The notes beneath the pieces were generated by a model that was not told the origin of the DNA, ran no database searches, and saw only the letters and a list, made by a program, of their open reading frames with translations. Shown here piece by piece: positions 25,759 to 28,869 of a DNA stretch of 28,869 bases; position 1 is the first letter of the stretch, and the number at the start of each line of letters is the position of its first letter. Source of the stretch: DAOSWM01 sp035380045 (GTDB lineage: Bacteria; Bacteroidota; Bacteroidia; Bacteroidales; Tenuifilaceae); assembly GCA_035380045.1 (NCBI GenBank), contig DAOSWM010000040.1, forward strand, positions 1 to 28,869, in the 5' to 3' direction. Position numbers and translations under genes: made by a program.

Positions 25759-25765
25759 AAAGGTA
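25758..25765 (-). promoter_or_regulatory. Candidate -7 box for the riboswitch transcript
   Basis: The - strand reads TACCTTTG, a perfect TAnnTTTG, directly at the 5' edge of the riboswitch. The T run just upstream (25766-25771) also follows a weak ATTAC/GTAAT stem (25772-25796), a possible weak terminator for the NTPase gene. No good -33 box is present. If transcription starts 3-6 bases after this box, the outer half of the P1 helix would be missing from the RNA. Confidence 0.42.
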
Positions 25766-25802
25766 GAAAAAATTACATTAATCGCTATAGGGTAATGGAA
25801 AA

Positions 25803-27518
25803 TTACTCGTTTTCTGCAGTTAAAAGCAGAACCAATTCGGTAGGATTTGTTCTGTTAACATCAATAACTTTGGGGTTGCTAAGATTCCATTTATCTGAAA
25901 TTGGTTTGAGAAAATCTTTTCTTACAGACATAACAAGTTGATTATTGCTTTTACTTAAAAGCTTGGTAAACGCATTAGCCCAAAGCTTCCCTTCCAACTC
26001 GAATATTCCGATTTCATCTATAAAAACAATTTCGTTTTCCTTGGTTTCTGATAGAATTCGGTTCCCCTCTTCAACAGCTTTGGGATTGAAAAAGTATGAG
26101 CCGTATTGTTCCCATTGCGTTGAAACCTTATCGCAAAGAGGGATAGACGAATTTGTTTTAACATTAAGTAGGTTAAATCCGATTCGCTTTCCACTTTCAT
26201 CAACCAACCCTTCGGCAACGAATCCGTTGAATTCAATGCCAGAATTTTTTAAAAGTTCAATTACTTTCATCATGAAAGTTGTTTTACCTCCCATTCTTTC
26301 AGCAGAAATAATAAAAATATGCTGCTGGTTAGTTTGGTTTGAGTTGGTAAAGTGCGAATACATAAGCTCAACAATAGGAAGAGGTTTTAGAATTCTATGC
26401 CGTTCCTGTTTAAAAGTTGATATTAAAGAGGGAAGCGCTTCGTGCGCCTGAGCGTAAGAATTTGCAAGCGGAGTAAACATCGAATTTTGAAAGTGACGTG
26501 AAACTCCTTTGCTTTTTAACTCAATGTTAATACATGCAAAAGCAATAATAACAACTGTGGCCCTCAAAAATATTGTAAAGCTGTATATGAGGAAATCTTG
26601 ATTGAAAGTTAACGAACCGTTCTTTCCAATTTGGATGAAAAAAGTTGATATTAGTGAGACAGAGAGAATTACTATCCAAAATGTTGGCCTTGAAATTAAC
26701 TTTCGAATCCTTCCATAACGGAAAACTGAAAGCAAAATGTAGATAACACCACCCCAAAGCCAGTAGTAGGTTGGAATAATTCCTTTTAACGTTACAAAAA
26801 CGGTAAGCCAAATAATGTGAAAAAGTAGGAATCCTATACCACCCTTGTATCCATGTACAACTTTGGGTTTGTAGGAGTTGTCGGTTGGCAAAAGCATTAT
26901 GCTTTGCCCTTCAAATCGTTCTTTAATGGTGTTACCCCCAAAGTAGCCGCTGTACGCTGCCATTGCCCCAATGGCAACAAAAAAAAGTGTAAGGAGTAAA
27001 ATTGGCAGAAGGTATCCGTTGCTTTGTAGGAAATTATCGCTAAATGAGAGTGTAAAAACCGATTGGTAAGCAGTAACGATGTCGCTGCCGTAAATCATAA
27101 TCAATCGCACCAACTTAAATCCTAGTACTGAAAGCAAAGCCAAACCACCACCCAGTATGAAACCGGCAATATTTTGCCCAAGGGCAAGAACACCGAACTC
27201 CATCAGAAAACCCTCGAGGGTTATCCCAATCATAGGGGAGAGGATTACAGGGCTTGGCGAAACGGTTTTAAGCGCAGCGCAAACCAATGCCGAGCGCCAA
27301 AAAATTCCTTTGCCTCCAAAAACCCTGGCACCCGAAACCATTACGAAAACTCCAAGTGCTGAAAGCACTATTCCGGCAACAGTAGGAATGGCAAAGTTGT
27401 GCAGAATGCTTCCTGCTACAATCTCAAATGCTCCCCAAACGCTGCCAATAATTGTGGCCTTCTGCCACGAGCTGGTTGATAGTTCGGTTTTACTCAATTC
27501 TATAAGTTTGTTATGCAT
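25803..27518 (-). CDS. Polytopic membrane protein fused to a THEP1-type NTPase
   Basis: A 571-residue fusion. Residues 1 to about 335 hold about nine hydrophobic helices (for example SVWGAFEIVAGSILHNF near 26-42 and GFILGGGLALLSVLGF near 121-136). The first part, with FEIVAGSILHNFAIP and SPMIGITLEGFL, resembles small-molecule transporter membrane subunits such as ECF-S proteins, though I cannot name the family. From about residue 395 follows a soluble NTPase of the THEP1 kind: Walker A AERMGGKT, the FNGFVAEGLVDESGKRIGF block and Walker B VFIDEIGIFEL, close to the family's DEIG-x-x-E form. THEP1 enzymes hydrolyse nucleotides, and their biological role is unsettled. The fusion suggests NTP use at the membrane, maybe in uptake or salvage. 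It lies upstream of the B12 riboswitch, so B12 control of it is not supported. Confidence 0.8.
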   Translation of the reverse strand: MHNKLIELSKTELSTSSWQKATIIGSVWGAFEIVAGSILHNFAIPTVAGIVLSALGVFVMVSGARVFGGKGIFWRSALVCAALKTVSPSPVILSPMIGITLEGFLMEFGVLALGQNIAGFILGGGLALLSVLGFKLVRLIMIYGSDIVTAYQSVFTLSFSDNFLQSNGYLLPILLLTLFFVAIGAMAAYSGYFGGNTIKERFEGQSIMLLPTDNSYKPKVVHGYKGGIGFLLFHIIWLTVFVTLKGIIPTYYWLWGGVIYILLSVFRYGRIRKLISRPTFWIVILSVSLISTFFIQIGKNGSLTFNQDFLIYSFTIFLRATVVIIAFACINIELKSKGVSRHFQNSMFTPLANSYAQAHEALPSLISTFKQERHRILKPLPIVELMYSHFTNSNQTNQQHIFIISAERMGGKTTFMMKVIELLKNSGIEFNGFVAEGLVDESGKRIGFNLLNVKTNSSIPLCDKVSTQWEQYGSYFFNPKAVEEGNRILSETKENEIVFIDEIGIFELEGKLWANAFTKLLSKSNNQLVMSVRKDFLKPISDKWNLSNPKVIDVNRTNPTELVLLLTAENE

Positions 27519-27558
27519 CGATGAATCTGCTAAAGTAGTGTAATCGGCAAATTCTTCC

Positions 27559-27566
27559 TAACTTTG
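27559..27566 (+). promoter_or_regulatory. Candidate -7 box for the RsmI-like gene
   Basis: TAACTTTG is a perfect TAnnTTTG. It would give a leader of about 13 bases before the ATG at 27584. No TTTG lies at the -33 distance. The 65-base divergent spacer also holds TACTTTAG on the - strand (27530-27537), one mismatch, for the NTPase gene. Confidence 0.42.
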
Positions 27567-27583
27567 AAAATAAAAAAATCAGA

Positions 27584-28288
27584 ATGCAGGGAAATCTATA
27601 CCTTATACCAACCACGTTGGGCGGAGAAAGCTGGAAGGATGTAATTCCGGATTTTGTGGCAGAAATATCAAGAAGTTTGAAGTTTTTTGTTGTTGAAGAT
27701 GTTCGTACTGCCCGGCGTTACCTCTCAAAGTTGGGAATGCCAAACCCAATTGACACTCTCGATTTTCAGCTTTTGAACGAGCATACACCGGTTGAGGAAG
27801 TGGAAAAGCTATTGAAACCTATTTTTAGCGGAGAATCGCTTGGCCTGCTTTCCGAAGCGGGAGTCCCTGCAGTTGCCGATCCGGGTGCAAATTTGGTTGC
27901 GCTAGCGCAACGAAAAGGCGTGAAGGTAATTCCGCTAACCGGACCAAGCAGCATAATCCTTGCGCTTATGGGAAGCGGGTTTAACGGGCAAAACTTTGCG
28001 TTTGTGGGCTACCTTCCGGTAAAATCGCCCGATCGGGAAAAACGTATTCGTCAGCTTGAGCAGCGTGCGCACGATGAGGGACAAACGCAACTTTTTATTG
28101 AGGCTCCCTACCGGAATAACCAGCTGCTAAAGTCGTTGCTGGCAACCCTAAACCCGAATACAAAATTGTGCGTTGCTGCTGATATAACAATGCCTAGCGA
28201 GTTTGTTGTAACAAAAAGCGTTAAGGAATGGCAGGGAAACTTACCCGATTTGCATAAGCGACCCACAATTTTTGCAATTAATTCATAG
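27584..28288 (+). CDS. RsmI-like SAM-dependent methyltransferase (tetrapyrrole methylase fold)
   Basis: A 234-residue protein of the tetrapyrrole methylase superfamily, closest to RsmI, which 2'-O-methylates C1402 of 16S rRNA. It begins GNLYLIPTTLGGES, followed by the LLSEAGVPAVADPGANLV block that corresponds to the SDAGTPxxSDPG motif of RsmI, then VIPLTGPSSIILALMGSGF and FVGYLPVKSPDREKRI, all typical. FIEAPYRNNQLL matches the family's ESPHR position, with YR in place of HR. At 234 residues it is about 40-50 shorter than E. coli RsmI, lacking the C-terminal extension. Bacteroidota often carry a full-length RsmI plus this short paralogue, so the rRNA target is not certain. Although it shares the fold of cobalamin-pathway methylases, the motifs favour RsmI. 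Confidence 0.85.
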   Translation: MQGNLYLIPTTLGGESWKDVIPDFVAEISRSLKFFVVEDVRTARRYLSKLGMPNPIDTLDFQLLNEHTPVEEVEKLLKPIFSGESLGLLSEAGVPAVADPGANLVALAQRKGVKVIPLTGPSSIILALMGSGFNGQNFAFVGYLPVKSPDREKRIRQLEQRAHDEGQTQLFIEAPYRNNQLLKSLLATLNPNTKLCVAADITMPSEFVVTKSVKEWQGNLPDLHKRPTIFAINS

Positions 28289-28314
28289 GTATTTCAAAAT
28301 TTGATGATTTAAGA

Positions 28315-28869
28315 ATGGCTTTTATTGAGAGGTTTAAGAACGATTTAATAGAGAGTAAATTAACATGGGGAGTTGCTCTACTTTTTATTCCTGTTGCGTT
28401 TTTTACATACGTTTTTCATGAATTTGGCCATTGGCTTATTGGCGAAATTTTAGGAAACGATATGGTTTTAAGTTTAAATAACGCCAATGCTCAGGATGGT
28501 TACTATATCGACAATTCTCATGATTTTTATATTAGTATGGGAGGACCACTTTTTACAATTCTTCAGGCTGTTGTTGCGCTGCTAATTGTTGAAAAAACAA
28601 AATCAATTTACGTTTACCCCTTCCTGTTTTTTGCCGTTTTCTGTCGATTCTTTTCAATTTTTTTCGGGGGATTCCAGTTCCAGGATGAAGCACGAATTGC
28701 AAGTATTCTTGGTATATGGCCTTTTACTTTTGCCATATTGGTTTTGCTAATTTTGTTTCTGATAATTTGGCGAAGCAACGTTGTACTAAAGCTAAAATGG
28801 AGCTCAATAGGCCACTACTTTGCGGTAAGCACCTTCTCAATTCTGTTGGTTATAGGAGTAAGTAATTTT
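28315..28869 (+). CDS. Polytopic membrane protein with HEXXH motif, M50-like (3' end beyond window)
   Basis: An open frame of 185 codons from the ATG at 28315 to the window edge without a stop. It begins MAFIERFKNDLIESK and then has a hydrophobic helix with FTYVFHEFGHWLIGEI, where HEFGH is a zinc-binding HEXXH placed in a membrane segment as in site-2-type (M50) peptidases. MGGPLFTILQAVVALLIV and three more hydrophobic stretches follow. A possible third ligand is the Asp in QFQDEAR. The gene starts 26 bases after the methyltransferase stop, so it may be in the same operon. Without the rest of the sequence, peptidase activity is a suggestion only. Confidence 0.7.
   Translation, partial: MAFIERFKNDLIESKLTWGVALLFIPVAFFTYVFHEFGHWLIGEILGNDMVLSLNNANAQDGYYIDNSHDFYISMGGPLFTILQAVVALLIVEKTKSIYVYPFLFFAVFCRFFSIFFGGFQFQDEARIASILGIWPFTFAILVLLILFLIIWRSNVVLKLKWSSIGHYFAVSTFSILLVIGVSNF

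Noticed and set aside
25552..25941. A 129-codon + strand open frame
   Set aside because: It lies antisense to the riboswitch and the NTPase gene end and has no recognisable protein features.
27584..28288. Cobalamin-biosynthesis methylase as identity of the tetrapyrrole-methylase-fold protein
   Set aside because: Tempting because of the nearby B12 riboswitch, but the GVPAVADPG, TGPSS and EAPYR blocks fit RsmI and the gene is on the opposite strand.
1..28869. tRNA, rRNA, CRISPR, transposase or prophage genes
   Set aside because: Looked for in the intergenic regions and protein set; none seen.

Overview
The window looks like a chromosomal segment from an anaerobic or microaerophilic member of the Bacteroidota, probably near the Bacteroidales/Marinilabiliales. 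The evidence is: type IX secretion (T9SS) C-terminal sorting domains on two proteins; lipoproteins with acidic residues after the lipid cysteine; several perfect TAnnTTTG promoter -7 boxes; few Shine-Dalgarno sequences; family choices such as DUF4465, SPOR/TSP3 envelope proteins and TPR histidine kinases; and a flavodiiron protein. The exact genus cannot be read from the sequence.

Left part (39-11211, all + strand): a small S4 RNA-binding protein, a secreted subtilisin-like protease with a T9SS tail, xseA, two large related TPR sensor histidine kinases, then xseB. The two exonuclease VII subunit genes are therefore separated by a tandem kinase pair. A lone FtsX/MacB-type ABC permease follows.

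Centre (11281-18934): a flavodiiron (FprA) gene with a promoter and an overlapping palindrome converges on a - strand cluster. That cluster is an M64 metallopeptidase lipoprotein, a pRiA4b ORF3-like protein and miaA, the last two overlapping by 4 bases. The convergence zone holds a GC-rich palindrome and a terminator-like hairpin. A 312-base AT-rich divergent spacer then leads to a + strand pair: a SPOR protein with an internally duplicated domain, and an outer-membrane beta-barrel with thrombospondin-3 repeats and an EF-hand. The pair ends at a strong, probably bidirectional terminator shared with uvrA.

Right part (18936-28869): on the - strand, reading right to left, are a membrane protein fused to a THEP1-type NTPase, a cobalamin (B12) riboswitch with its own -7 box, a DUF4465 lipoprotein, a 100-N assembly gap, a secreted SUMF1/FGE-fold protein cut by the gap, a tiny T9SS-tail protein, a lytic transglycosylase and uvrA. 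On the + strand are an RsmI-like methyltransferase and the start of an HEXXH membrane protein that runs off the window.

The most interesting stretch is the B12-riboswitch locus. A surface lipoprotein, a SUMF1-fold protein without the catalytic cysteines and a small T9SS-exported protein appear to form a vitamin B12-controlled surface system. Part of it may be hidden in the gap.
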